NCBI RefSeq assembly: GCF_013408795.1
Contig: NZ_JACCCC010000001.1
Coordinates: forward strand, 248,001-312,000
Reading direction: 5' to 3'
Source: Spinactinospora alkalitolerans
Lineage (GTDB): Bacteria > Actinomycetota > Actinomycetes > Streptosporangiales > Streptosporangiaceae
DNA: 64,000 nt
Part shown: piece by piece, positions 55,200 through 63,655 of the stretch
Layout of the letters: each line of letters begins with the position of its first letter
How positions within the stretch are numbered: position 1 is the stretch's first letter
Notes under the pieces: model-generated
The model's database searches: none
The model's input: the letters and a program-made list of their open reading frames with translations, nothing else
Told to the model about the DNA's origin: nothing
Made by a program: the position numbers and the translations under genes

Positions 55200-55865
55200 G
55201 TGAACCATTGTGACCCTGCTGAGCTGCGTGAACCTTACGACGGTACGCCTTTGTGCCGTTCTGCTCTGTCCGCGCACCCCATGGAGCAGTTTCACACCTG
55301 GTTCACACAGGCGCACACGGCGGGGTTGGCCGAACCGAACGCGATGGTCCTGGCCACGGTCGAACCGTCCGGAGCTCCCCGGGTCCGGACCGTCCTCCTT
55401 AAAGGGTACGACCGCTCCGGCCTGCGTTTCTTCACCAATTACACCTCGCGGAAGGGGCGGGCGCTCGCCGGTGAGCCGAGGGTCGGCGCGGTCTTCCCCT
55501 GGCACCCGATCCGGCGTCAGGTCGTTATTTCGGGCCGTGTCGAATATCTCAGTGACGAAGAGAACGACGCCTACTTCGCCCGGCGGCCGCGGGGCTCACA
55601 GATCGGCGCGTGGGCCAGTGAGCGCCAGTCGTCGAGGGTGGAGGGGCGCGCCGAGCTCGACGCGCTCTACGCGCAGTTCGATTCGGTCTGGCCCGAGGGG
55701 GAGGAGATCCCCCGGCCGGCCTACTGGGGCGGTTTCCGGATCCGCCCGGTGGAGGTCGAGTTCTGGCAGGGCCGTCCCGACCGGATGCACGACCGGTTCC
55801 GCTACCTCCTGGTCGGCGGCGACCCCGCCGACGAGACGTGGGAGATCGACCGCCTCTCCCCCTGA
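55200..55865 (+). CDS. pdxH: pyridoxamine 5'-phosphate oxidase
   Basis: 221 aa FMN enzyme that oxidises pyridoxamine or pyridoxine phosphate to PLP. Landmarks are PNAMVLATVEPSGAPRVRTVLLKGYDRSGLRFFTNYTSRKG (split here by position 48-89), GSQIGAWAS near residue 138, and the C-terminal FRIRPVEVEFWQGRPDRMHDR ending shortly before a typical RL-x-P tail. GTG 55200 is chosen; ATG at 55281 would truncate the N-terminus. It is divergent from citA, and serC, a PLP enzyme gene, lies close by. Confidence 0.93.
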   Translation: MNHCDPAELREPYDGTPLCRSALSAHPMEQFHTWFTQAHTAGLAEPNAMVLATVEPSGAPRVRTVLLKGYDRSGLRFFTNYTSRKGRALAGEPRVGAVFPWHPIRRQVVISGRVEYLSDEENDAYFARRPRGSQIGAWASERQSSRVEGRAELDALYAQFDSVWPEGEEIPRPAYWGGFRIRPVEVEFWQGRPDRMHDRFRYLLVGGDPADETWEIDRLSP

Positions 55866-55927
55866 GACCGCGTCTTTCCGCGTGATGGTGAACACATTGC
55901 CTGGAAGTGGGTTGCCCGTTGCCGCGC

Positions 55928-55933
55928 TATGAT
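55928..55933 (+). promoter_or_regulatory. -10 box of the DtxR-family gene
   Basis: TATGAT, a near-perfect -10 in otherwise GC-rich DNA, predicts a leader of about 150 nt ahead of the TTG start at 56090. Confidence 0.5.
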
Positions 55934-56033
55934 TGAAACAGCGGTGGCCGCTCCTGCGGTCAGAGGCGCTGAAGCCGGTGAGTGCCGCCCGCCTCCGGGT
56001 GTGCGATCGGCGGAACAGCCGCGCACTGGCCCG

Positions 56034-56067
56034 CGTTGAGAGATCTGCCGTTGACAGCTCTCAACGG
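56034..56067 (+). promoter_or_regulatory. alternative hairpins in the DtxR-family leader
   Basis: Two 5' arms compete for one 3' arm. CGTTGAGAG (56034-56042) pairs with CTCTCAACG (56058-56066), or CCGTTGA (56048-56054) pairs with TCAACGG (56061-56067). The 3' arm ends about 12 nt before the GAGGGGAGGGGG ribosome site. Confidence 0.55.
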
Positions 56068-56089
56068 GCCCACGAGGGGAGGGGGAGCC

Positions 56090-56800
56090 TTGACCGCACA
56101 CGGGCTTATCGACACCACGGAGATGTACCTCCGCACCATCTTCGAGCTCGAAGAGGAAGGCATCGTGCCGCTTCGAGCCCGCATCGCGGAGCGACTCCAG
56201 CAGAGCGGACCGACGGTCAGCCAGACGGTCGCCCGCATGGAGCGCGACGGACTGCTCCGCGTCGAGAACGACCGGCACCTCGTCATGACCGAGGAGGGCC
56301 GGCGGCTGGCGACCCACGTCATGCGCAAGCACCGCCTCGCCGAGCGGCTGCTGGTCGACGTCATCGGGCTGCCCTGGGAGGACGTCCACGTCGAGGCCTG
56401 CCGCTGGGAGCACGTCATCTCGGAGGCGGTCGAGGAGCGGCTGGTCAAGCTGCTGAACGCCCCGTCGGTCTGCCCGCACGGCAACCCGATCCCCGGCCTG
56501 GACGAACTGGGCCTGGACGACTACGCCCCCGAGCCCTTCTCCGGCGACTCCATCGTGCCGATGGTCGACGTCGCCAACGCCACCGACACCACGGTCACCG
56601 TGCGGCGCATCAGTGAGCAACTGCAAAGTGACACGGAAGTGATGCTCAGCCTCAAACGCGCCGGGGTACAACCTGATCAGGAAGTGACGCTCCTCGTGAG
56701 CGATGACGGCGTGCGAGTGATGGGTGGTACGCACAGGGATGGCGAGCCGACCGAGCTGTCACGGCAGATCGCCAGTCATATCTTCGTCGCAAAACCGTAG
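56090..56800 (+). CDS. DtxR/IdeR-family metal-dependent regulator
   Basis: 236 aa from TTG 56090 (LTAHGLIDTTEMYLRTI). The N-terminal winged helix (SGPTVSQTVARMERDGLL), dimerisation domain with metal ligands (H in MRKHRLAERL, HVEACRWEHV supplying H, C, E and H), and a C-terminal SH3/FeoA-like domain (about 160-236) are all present. With Fe2+ it would repress iron-acquisition genes, the IdeR role, though a Mn-responsive role cannot be excluded. GAGGGGAGGGGG is an excellent ribosome site, and its leader can form two alternative hairpins. An in-frame extension to 55982 is rejected. Confidence 0.93.
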   Translation: MTAHGLIDTTEMYLRTIFELEEEGIVPLRARIAERLQQSGPTVSQTVARMERDGLLRVENDRHLVMTEEGRRLATHVMRKHRLAERLLVDVIGLPWEDVHVEACRWEHVISEAVEERLVKLLNAPSVCPHGNPIPGLDELGLDDYAPEPFSGDSIVPMVDVANATDTTVTVRRISEQLQSDTEVMLSLKRAGVQPDQEVTLLVSDDGVRVMGGTHRDGEPTELSRQIASHIFVAKP

Positions 56801-56986
56801 CCGCGCGCGGGGCCGGGGCCCCCGAGCGGATGACGCGTTGCTCTGCGGATGGCTCCCCGCTGTTGCTACGCTCGGCTCATGGCGTGGGCCGATCGGCACG
56901 AAGCTTCGTGTGTCCATTGCGCGGGCAGCGACATGGATCGCGTGGGTCATTCTGAGTACGGTCCGTGACGGCGAGGTGGCGGCTTT

Positions 56987-59236
56987 ATGAAGCGGTGGGG
57001 GGAAGCCTTCTACGACGACAACGCGCTCACGGGGGCCGACGTCCTCGAGCAGGCTCAGGTCGCCGTGATCGTCACCGACCGCTTCAGCAACCTCCGGTAC
57101 TGGAACACCTTCGCGCTGGAGCTCTTCCGGTTCGTCGGGGGCCGCGACTACCTCGGCACCTCCCTGATGGATCTCGGCATCCACGAGGCCGACCAGGAGC
57201 ACGCGGCCCAGCTCGCGCGCCGGGTGCTCAAGGGCGAGACGTGGGAGGGCACCTTCGCCGTCCTGCGCGGTGACGGAACCTGGATCCACGTGCGCGCCCA
57301 GGCGGTGCCGCTGAAGCACGGCTCCGGGGCGATCGAGGGCGTCGTCATCTTCGCGACCGAGGCCATGCGCAACGGCCGCGTCGAGGAGCAGTACGGCCTG
57401 CTGTACCGCATCGGCGACCGGCTGGCGAGCTCCCTGGAGTTCGAGTCCACGATGAAGGTGGTCGCCGAGATCCTGGTGCCGCAGTTCGCCGACCACTGCT
57501 TCATCGACCTCTACGACCACGACCGGCTGGTCAGGCGCATCTCCGTGCACGCGGAGGGCTGGACGCCGCCGCCGGCGAGCTGGATCGACGTCGGCGAGGA
57601 GGTGCACTACCCCGACCACCACTTCGTCCGCAAGGCCATGCGGCGAATGGAGACCGTGATCGTCGGCGACTACGTGCACGCGGCCGACGTCGCACCGAAC
57701 GAGCGCTCGGCGCGGGTGTCCGAGCAGGTGGGGGTGACATCGGCCATCGCGGCGCCGCTGCGCGCCCGCGGTGAAACGCTGGGCGTGCTCACGCTCGCCC
57801 TGTCCAGCCTCTCCCCCAGGGAGAAGACGAACTACGACGGCTTCGACCGGGACCTGGTCGGCGCCGTCGCCTCGCGCGTGGCGCTGGCCATCGACAACGC
57901 CCGGCTGTTCGAGGAGGAGCGCAGCACGGCGCTGGCGTTCCAGCACAGCCTGCTGCCGCGCGACTTCCCGCCGTTCGACGGGCTGACCATCGCGCACCGC
58001 TACCTCCCGGCCAAGCCGCTGGAGGCGCACGGGCACGGCATCCAGACCCAGGTCGGCGGCGACTTCTACGACGTGATCCCGCTGTCGGCCGGCCGGGTCG
58101 GGATGGTGGTCGGCGACGTCGAGGGCCGCGGGCCGCATGCGGCGGCGGTGATGGGCCAACTCCGCGCGGCGCTGCGGGCGTTCGCCCAGGCCGACCGCGA
58201 ACCGGGCGACATCCTGCGCGAACTCGACGAGTGGGTCCGCCAGCTCGGCCGCCCCGACGACGAGGGCGGCACCTGGGTGCCCAGCGTCAGTTGCCTGTAC
58301 ATGGTCTACGACGCGTGGTCGCGCGAGCTGTCCTACGCCAACGCCGGGCACCAGCCGCCGCTGCTGATCAGCGACGGCCGGGTCGAGGACCTCGCGCTGG
58401 AGCTGTCGGACAAGCTGCTCGGCGTCAGGCCCAAGGGGGTGCCGGGCGAGGCCGCCTACCAGCAGGACAAGCTCACGCTGCCGCCGGGCGCGACGCTGCT
58501 GCTCTACACCGACGGCCTGGTCGAGCGCAGGCCCCTGGGCGGCACGGTCGACCTCCGGCGCTCCATGGTGCAACTGCACGAGCGGGTGCGCGAGGTGGCC
58601 AACAAGGACGTGGAGCAGATCGCCGAGGTCGCCGAGCGGGCGGTCCCCGGCGAGATGGACGACGACACCGCGCTGCTGGTGGTGCGCTCCCACCCCGAGG
58701 AGCTGGCCCTGCAGGAGGGCTGGTTCGTCGCCGAGGCCCCGACGGTCGGGGAGGCCCGCCACCTGGCGGCGACGACGTTCGCGAACTGGGGCATGGACCG
58801 CGACCAGGCGGAGCTGGCCTGCCTGCTGGTGTCGGAGATCGTCACCAACGTCGTCATCCACGCGACCCCGCACCCGGTGAGCCGCGAGTTCACCGCCGAA
58901 GGCGTCAAGGACTCCGACTCCACCGAGGCGGGCGGCGACCTGGGCGGCTTCGACGACTTCGACGAGGACTGGTCCGACCTCCTGGAGGAGGTGGCCGACG
59001 ATGCCGAGGACCAGGCCGGGCGCGAGTTCCTGCTCAGGCTGCGCAGGGGGGCCGAGTCGGTCTGGGTGGAGGTCTTCGACCGCGACCTGCGCCTGCCGAG
59101 GATCCGCAGCGCCGGCGCCGACGACGAGGGCGGCCGGGGCCTCTACCTGGTCGACCAGTTGGCCTCCAGATGGGGCTCCAGGCCCACCCCCGACGGCAAG
59201 GCCGTGTGGTTCGAGATCCCGATGCAGGGGGACTAG
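56987..59236 (+). CDS. PAS-GAF-PP2C(SpoIIE)-HATPase regulatory phosphatase
   Basis: 749 aa, soluble. PAS domain about 18-130 (VAVIVTDRFSNLRYWN), GAF about 150-310, PP2C/SpoIIE phosphatase about 335-565 with metal-binding GGDFYDV, VGDVEGRGP, ANAGHQPP and DDDTALLVV, then an RsbW-like HATPase (SEIVTNVVIHA ... GRGLYLVDQLASRWG). The HATPase is interrupted by a ~45-residue acidic insert (FDDFDEDWSDLLEEVADDAED). It probably dephosphorylates an anti-anti-sigma protein in a sigma-B-like partner switch, sensing a ligand through PAS/GAF. No sigma or STAS gene is adjacent. ATG 56987 starts MKRWGEAF. Confidence 0.92.
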   Translation: MKRWGEAFYDDNALTGADVLEQAQVAVIVTDRFSNLRYWNTFALELFRFVGGRDYLGTSLMDLGIHEADQEHAAQLARRVLKGETWEGTFAVLRGDGTWIHVRAQAVPLKHGSGAIEGVVIFATEAMRNGRVEEQYGLLYRIGDRLASSLEFESTMKVVAEILVPQFADHCFIDLYDHDRLVRRISVHAEGWTPPPASWIDVGEEVHYPDHHFVRKAMRRMETVIVGDYVHAADVAPNERSARVSEQVGVTSAIAAPLRARGETLGVLTLALSSLSPREKTNYDGFDRDLVGAVASRVALAIDNARLFEEERSTALAFQHSLLPRDFPPFDGLTIAHRYLPAKPLEAHGHGIQTQVGGDFYDVIPLSAGRVGMVVGDVEGRGPHAAAVMGQLRAALRAFAQADREPGDILRELDEWVRQLGRPDDEGGTWVPSVSCLYMVYDAWSRELSYANAGHQPPLLISDGRVEDLALELSDKLLGVRPKGVPGEAAYQQDKLTLPPGATLLLYTDGLVERRPLGGTVDLRRSMVQLHERVREVANKDVEQIAEVAERAVPGEMDDDTALLVVRSHPEELALQEGWFVAEAPTVGEARHLAATTFANWGMDRDQAELACLLVSEIVTNVVIHATPHPVSREFTAEGVKDSDSTEAGGDLGGFDDFDEDWSDLLEEVADDAEDQAGREFLLRLRRGAESVWVEVFDRDLRLPRIRSAGADDEGGRGLYLVDQLASRWGSRPTPDGKAVWFEIPMQGD

Positions 59237-59240
59237 GGCG

Positions 59241-59399
59241 TCACCGCCACGACCACGCCCACAGCAGCAGCACCAGGAAGACGAAGAACACCACGATGCC
59301 GCCAGTGGCCCAGGGGACGTGCATCCTGCGGCGGAGCCTGCGCACGCCGATCACCAGCAGGATGACCAGCAGACCGAGAACGATGACGCCGTCGTACAC
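59241..59399 (-). CDS. small two-helix membrane protein, 52 aa
   Basis: GTG 59399 (VYDGVIVLGLLVILLVIGVRR) gives one N-terminal helix, a basic loop (RRLRRRMHVP), and a second C-terminal helix (VVFFVFLVLLLWAWSW). The ribosome site GAAAGGG is at about 9 nt. It sits between the PP2C phosphatase stop (5 bp away, convergent) and the acyl-CoA dehydrogenase stop. Not recognised; the membrane pattern and ribosome site make it credible. A longer frame to 59600 is antisense to the neighbour. Confidence 0.6.
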   Translation of the reverse strand: MYDGVIVLGLLVILLVIGVRRLRRRMHVPWATGGIVVFFVFLVLLLWAWSWR

Positions 59400-59437
59400 G
59401 CCGTGACCCTTTCGCCGTGACCCGTCGGGGGCGTGGC

Positions 59438-60580
59438 TTACAGGCCCAGCGACCGCCCCACGATCTCCTTCATGATCTCGGTGGTGCCGCCGAAGATCGA
59501 CTGGATGCGGGCGTCCTGCCAGGCCTTCGCCACGGGGTACTCCATCATGTACCCGTACCCGCCGTGGAGCTGGAGGCAACGGTCCATCACCTTGTTGCAC
59601 AACTCACTCGTCCACCACTTCGCCTTCGCGGCGTCCTCCACGCTCAGCTCGCCGCGGTTGAGCAGGGTGATCGCCCGGTCCACGTAGGTGCGCGCGAGGT
59701 CGACCTCGGTGGCCAATTCGGCCAGTACGAAACGGGTGTTCTGGAACTTGCCGATCGGGCGGCCGAACGCGGTGCGGTTCTTGCAGTACTCGATCGTCTC
59801 GGCGAGCATCCGCTCGGCGCCCGCGGTGGCCGACACCGCGATCGAGAGCCGCTCCTGCGGCAGGTTGTGCATCAGGTGGACGAACCCCTGGTTCTCCCGG
59901 CCGATCAGATTGGCGGCGGGCACCCGCACGTCGGTGAAGGACAGTTCCGCGGTGTCCTGGGCCTTCAGGCCGATCTTGTCCAGGTTGCGGCCCCGCTCGA
60001 AGCCGGGTGCGCCGCGCTCCACGGCGATCAGCGAGATGCCGTGCGCGCCGGCCTCGGGGTCGGTGCGGGCCACCACGACCACCAGGTCGGCGTTGATGCC
60101 GTTGGTGATGAAGGTCTTCTGCCCGTTGACGACGTAGTCGTCGCCGTCGCGGACCGCCGTCGTCCGGATGCCCTGGAGGTCGCTGCCTGCCCCCGGCTCG
60201 GTCATCGCGATCGCGGTGATCAGCTCGCCACCGGCGAATCCGGGCAGCCAGCGGCGCTTCTGCTCGTCGGTGGTCAGCCCGACCAGGTAGGGCGCCATCA
60301 CGTCGTTCTGCAACGGGATCCCGAGGCCGGAGGCGCCGACGGCGCAGATCTCCTCGTCCACGATCGCGTTGAACCGGTAGTCGTCGATTCCCGAGCCGCC
60401 GAACTCCTCGGGCACGCCGAGGCCGAGCAGTCCCACCCCGCCCGCCTTCACCCACACCTCGCGCGGGACGATGCCGTCCCGCTCCCACTGGGCGTGGAAG
60501 GGCACGACCTCGCGTTTGAGGAACTCGGCCACCGAATCGCGGAACAGGCCGTGTTCGGTGTCGAAGAGCTCCCTCTCCAT
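59438..60580 (-). CDS. acyl-CoA dehydrogenase
   Basis: 380 aa flavoprotein of the ACAD family. FAD and substrate motifs are AIAMTEPGAGSDLQGIRT, NGQKTFITNGI, FGRPIGKFQNTRFVLAE, LHGGYGYMMEYPVAKAWQDARIQSIFGGTTEIMKEIV (C-terminal end of the catalytic region). It introduces the alpha-beta double bond in acyl-CoA beta-oxidation. Divergent from the thiolase; both share an intergenic region with two ACCGAA-N5-TTCGGT palindromes. ATG 60580 follows GAAGGAGTAGTCC. Confidence 0.93.
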   Translation of the reverse strand: MERELFDTEHGLFRDSVAEFLKREVVPFHAQWERDGIVPREVWVKAGGVGLLGLGVPEEFGGSGIDDYRFNAIVDEEICAVGASGLGIPLQNDVMAPYLVGLTTDEQKRRWLPGFAGGELITAIAMTEPGAGSDLQGIRTTAVRDGDDYVVNGQKTFITNGINADLVVVVARTDPEAGAHGISLIAVERGAPGFERGRNLDKIGLKAQDTAELSFTDVRVPAANLIGRENQGFVHLMHNLPQERLSIAVSATAGAERMLAETIEYCKNRTAFGRPIGKFQNTRFVLAELATEVDLARTYVDRAITLLNRGELSVEDAAKAKWWTSELCNKVMDRCLQLHGGYGYMMEYPVAKAWQDARIQSIFGGTTEIMKEIVGRSLGL

Positions 60581-60647
60581 GGACTACTCCTTCACTCGCG
60601 CCGGTGCCGGCCCGCGGGGCGGCGGATGACCTCTTGGGAACACCGTA

Positions 60648-60664
60648 ACCGAATAGCGTTCGGT
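60648..60664. promoter_or_regulatory. operator-like palindrome 1 (ACCGAA-N5-TTCGGT)
   Basis: ACCGAA, TAGCG, TTCGGT, located just upstream of the acyl-CoA dehydrogenase gene. It matches the palindrome at 60800-60820 and has the size of a TetR-family operator. Confidence 0.7.
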
Positions 60665-60799
60665 CTTACAGAGTTTACATACTGGGTATTGCTGTCAAGT
60701 GTCGGTGTCCGCGGGGTGCGGGCCCGCTCCGATCCGCTCCGGCCTGTTCGGACGCGCTCGGGCGGGCTTCGGGTACCCCGGGGACTTGCTTCCCGACGC

Positions 60800-60820
60800 G
60801 AACCGAATATGGTTCGGTTC
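60800..60820. promoter_or_regulatory. operator-like palindrome 2 (GAACCGAA-N5-TTCGGTTC)
   Basis: GAACCGAA (60800-60807), TATGG, TTCGGTTC (60813-60820), 37 bp before the thiolase GTG and 135 bp from the first palindrome. Both have the same core. Confidence 0.75.
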
Positions 60821-60856
60821 AAATGGGTTGGATCGATGCGCCTCCAGGAGGACACC

Positions 60857-61999
60857 GTGGCTGAGGCATTCATCGTCGGGGCCGTTCGCACCCCGGTAGG
60901 GACCAGGAAGGGCGCGCTGGCCGCAGTGCACCCGGCCGACCTGGGGGCGCACGTCCTCAAGGAGCTCGTGGCGCGCACCGGGGTCGACCCGGCCGCGGTC
61001 GAGGACGTCATCATGGGCTGCGTGAGCCAGGTCGGTCCGCAGGCGCTCGACCTCGCACGCACCGCGTGGCTGTCGGCGGGGCTGCCCGAGACGACGGCCG
61101 GCGTCACCATCGACCGGCAGTGCGGCTCCTCCCAGCAGGCCGTGCACTTCGCCGCGCAGGGCGTCATGTCCGGCACCCAGGACATCGTCGTGGCGTCCGG
61201 TGTGGAGAACATGGGCATGGTCCCGATGGGCTCCAACGTCAAGTTCGCGATCGACGCCGGCCTGCCGCTGTTCGGCGACGGCTGGACCGAGCGCTACGGC
61301 GCACAGGAGATCTCGCAGTTCCGCGGAGCCCAACTGATGTGCGAGAAGTGGGGGTTCGACCGCGACGACCTGGAGGCGTTCGCGCTGGAGAGCCACCAGC
61401 GGGCCGCGGCGGCGCGCGGGGCGGGGCACTTCGAGAAGGAGATCGCGCCGCTGGCCGGCGTCACCCAGGACGAGGGCGTGCGCCCCGACACCTCGCTGGA
61501 GGCGATGGCCGGGCTCGACCCGCTGCGCGAGGGGTGGGCGATCACCGCTGCGGTGGCCAGCCAGATCTCGGTCGGCGCGAGCGCCGTGCTGATCGCCTCG
61601 GAGCGGGCCGTCAAGGAGCACGGCCTCACGCCGCTGGCCCGCGTCGTCCAGCTCTCCCTCGTCGGCGACGATCCGGTCTACATGCTCACCGCCCCGATCC
61701 CCGCGACCAGGACCGCGCTGAAGAAGGCCGGGCTGAGCATCGACGACATCGACGTCACCGAGATCAACGAGGCGTTCGCGCCGGTGCCGCTGGCCTGGCT
61801 CAAGGAGACCGGCGCCGACCCGGCCAGGACCAACCCCAACGGCGGCGCGATCGCCCTCGGCCACCCGCTGGGCGCGACCGGGGCCGTCCTGATGACCAAG
61901 CTGGTCCACGAACTGCACCGCAGCGGTGGCCGCTACGGCCTGCAGACCATGTGCGAGGGCGGCGGCCAGGCCAACGTCACCGTCATCGAACGGGTCTAG
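60857..61999 (+). CDS. acetyl-CoA acetyltransferase (thiolase)
   Basis: 380 aa. The thiolase landmarks are catalytic Cys in TIDRQCGSSQQAVHFA, DVTEINEAFAPVPLAW, GGAIALGHPLGATGAVL (His) and the final Cys in TMCEGGGQANVTVIE. It degrades or forms acetoacetyl-CoA or a longer 3-ketoacyl-CoA, consistent with pairing with the divergent acyl-CoA dehydrogenase in a beta-oxidation module. GTG 60857 has AGGAGG at 60847-60852. An IS4-family element inserted directly after its TAG stop; the stop lies in the target duplication and the reading frame is intact. Confidence 0.93.
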   Translation: MAEAFIVGAVRTPVGTRKGALAAVHPADLGAHVLKELVARTGVDPAAVEDVIMGCVSQVGPQALDLARTAWLSAGLPETTAGVTIDRQCGSSQQAVHFAAQGVMSGTQDIVVASGVENMGMVPMGSNVKFAIDAGLPLFGDGWTERYGAQEISQFRGAQLMCEKWGFDRDDLEAFALESHQRAAAARGAGHFEKEIAPLAGVTQDEGVRPDTSLEAMAGLDPLREGWAITAAVASQISVGASAVLIASERAVKEHGLTPLARVVQLSLVGDDPVYMLTAPIPATRTALKKAGLSIDDIDVTEINEAFAPVPLAWLKETGADPARTNPNGGAIALGHPLGATGAVLMTKLVHELHRSGGRYGLQTMCEGGGQANVTVIERV

Positions 62000-62002
62000 A
62001 CG

Positions 62003-63484
62003 CAATGCCGTTCAGTTAAGGAAGTCAGGGCTCTGTCAACACCGTGATGTCCACGGTGGCTTTGTAGGTAGTGCGGTCTACCCCGTTGGAGCGGGCGTGG
62101 TACTTCGAGATCGCGCGTTTGACCACCCGCGGCGCCGTCCGCAGACGCCGCTGGGGCAGCAGGTTCGCCAACACCTGCTGCCCGATCACCCCCCGCAGGT
62201 CGACCCGCTCGCCGGCGATGGTGTTCTCGGCCCGGACCAAGCAGTCCCGGGCGGCCTCGACCGCCACGGTGAAACTCGCTTGGAGCGGGCTGTGGCCGGT
62301 GGCGGTCACCGCGTCAGCGATCGCGTACCGCACCACCTGGTAGGTCGCCAGCAGCGCCCACACCTCCTGCTCCAGCCCTTCGGGGTCCTTGGCCCGCAGC
62401 ACCCGGCGGCCGAGCAGGGAGGACTTCAGCTCACCGTAGGCGGTCTCGATCTCCCACCGCTGGTGGTACAGGGCCACCAGGTCGGTAGCCGGGTAGCGGT
62501 CGACGTCGACCAGGGTGGTGGCCAACCGGTAGCGGCCGGTGCTTTGGCCCTGGCCGGTGGCGATGGTGATCTGTGCCTCGATCAGCCGTAGCCGCCGCTT
62601 GCCGCGCATGACCAGCCAGGTCCCGTCCTTGAGTCGGCGTAGCCGTCGGGGGTTGCTGCCGGCGCTCATGCGCACGAGTATCTCGGCTCCGGTCGCGGTG
62701 AACTCTTCCAGCACGGTGGCGGCGTCAAAGCCGCGGTCGGCCAGGACCAGCCGGCCTGGGCCCATCGCCTGGCACAGGGCGGGCGCGTAGGCCGTCTCGC
62801 CGTGGCGGACGGGGCCGAACGTGGCTGCCAGGAGTGCGCGCGAGCCGGTCGCTACCAGGGCCAGCAGCCGTAGCTGGGGGTAGCCCGCCCCGGCCCAGCG
62901 GGTCGCTCCCTGGGAGCGGTGCACACTCCGGTTGGCTGCTGAGGCGGGCACGTCCAGCAGGGTGCCGTCGATGGCGCACACCAGCAGCCCTTTGAACCGG
63001 TGGGCGGTGTGGGTGGGGTCGGCCAGGAGGGTGAACAGGGCTTTGAGGGGTGCGGGGCCCAGGCGTTTGCGGGCGTAGAACAGCGCCGAGGCGGTGGGGC
63101 GGGGGGTCAGGTTCAGGCCGCTGGTGAGTTTGCGCCAGATCGCGGTCCAGCCCAAGGGGGCGAACAGTCCACCTGCCAGGAGCAGGTACACCACGACGCG
63201 GGCGGGCAGGAGACGGAGTCGCTGGTGGTGTCTGCCGCGCTCGGCGAGCACGGCGTCGACCATCTCGAAGGGCACGATCTGGGTGAGTTCTCCCAGGTGG
63301 CCGGGGGCGAAGACGCTGGGGGCGGAGCGGACTTCGCGGGTCGTGGCACAATGGTCGGGCAAGGGGTTCCCTGGTGACAGGCGTTGTGAGAGATGACTGT
63401 TCTACCAGGGAACCCCTTCTTCATGCTCCAGGGGGCAGGGGCCGGGGTTGACAAGGCACATCAGCCCCTAACTGAACGGCATTG
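62003..63484 (-). mobile_element. intact IS4-family insertion sequence
   Basis: A 1482-bp element with terminal inverted repeats CAATGCCGTTCAGTTAAGG (left) and CAATGCCGTTCAGTTAGGG (right), 18 of 19 identical. It is flanked by 10-bp direct repeats GGTCTAGACG at 61993-62002 and 63485-63494, the size IS4-family elements generate. Perfect target duplication and an intact transposase indicate a recent insertion. Confidence 0.95.
62025..63362 (-). CDS. IS4-family transposase
   Basis: 445 aa DDE transposase. Catalytic Asp residues lie in VCAIDGTLLDVP and RLVLADRGFDAA. The Glu is in the IS4 YREK-like signature YHQRWEIETAYGELK. An N-terminal IS4 helical domain (about 20-110, with LAGGLFAPLGWTAIWRKL) is present. 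The gene fills the element on the minus strand, starting 122 bp from its right end. No frameshift or stop interrupts it, so it should be active. Confidence 0.95.
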   Translation of the reverse strand: MPDHCATTREVRSAPSVFAPGHLGELTQIVPFEMVDAVLAERGRHHQRLRLLPARVVVYLLLAGGLFAPLGWTAIWRKLTSGLNLTPRPTASALFYARKRLGPAPLKALFTLLADPTHTAHRFKGLLVCAIDGTLLDVPASAANRSVHRSQGATRWAGAGYPQLRLLALVATGSRALLAATFGPVRHGETAYAPALCQAMGPGRLVLADRGFDAATVLEEFTATGAEILVRMSAGSNPRRLRRLKDGTWLVMRGKRRLRLIEAQITIATGQGQSTGRYRLATTLVDVDRYPATDLVALYHQRWEIETAYGELKSSLLGRRVLRAKDPEGLEQEVWALLATYQVVRYAIADAVTATGHSPLQASFTVAVEAARDCLVRAENTIAGERVDLRGVIGQQVLANLLPQRRLRTAPRVVKRAISKYHARSNGVDRTTYKATVDITVLTEP

Positions 63485-63505
63485 GGTCTAGACGCGTTGT
63501 TCGGA

Positions 63506-63580
63506 GAGGCTGTGGCCACAGCCTCCCGTTCACCACCGCATGACCTGGGAAGGCCGCCGTCAGCGCGGCGGGTGAGCGCT
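63506..63580. repeat. dispersed repeat family 1, truncated inverted copy
   Basis: Reverse complement of the right end of copies A and B (GGCCTTCCCAGGTCATGCGG and CGCGCTGACGGC regions). It starts with the perfect palindrome GAGGCTGTGGCCACAGCCTC (63506-63525). It borders the IS target duplication by about 11 bp. The rest of 63495-63655 shows no gene. Confidence 0.75.
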
Positions 63581-63655
63581 ACCCCGAGCCCGGCATGGCC
63601 GCCATAGACACGCGCTGACCGCCGGGGCCGGCCGGGGCCGGACGGCCGGGCCCCG

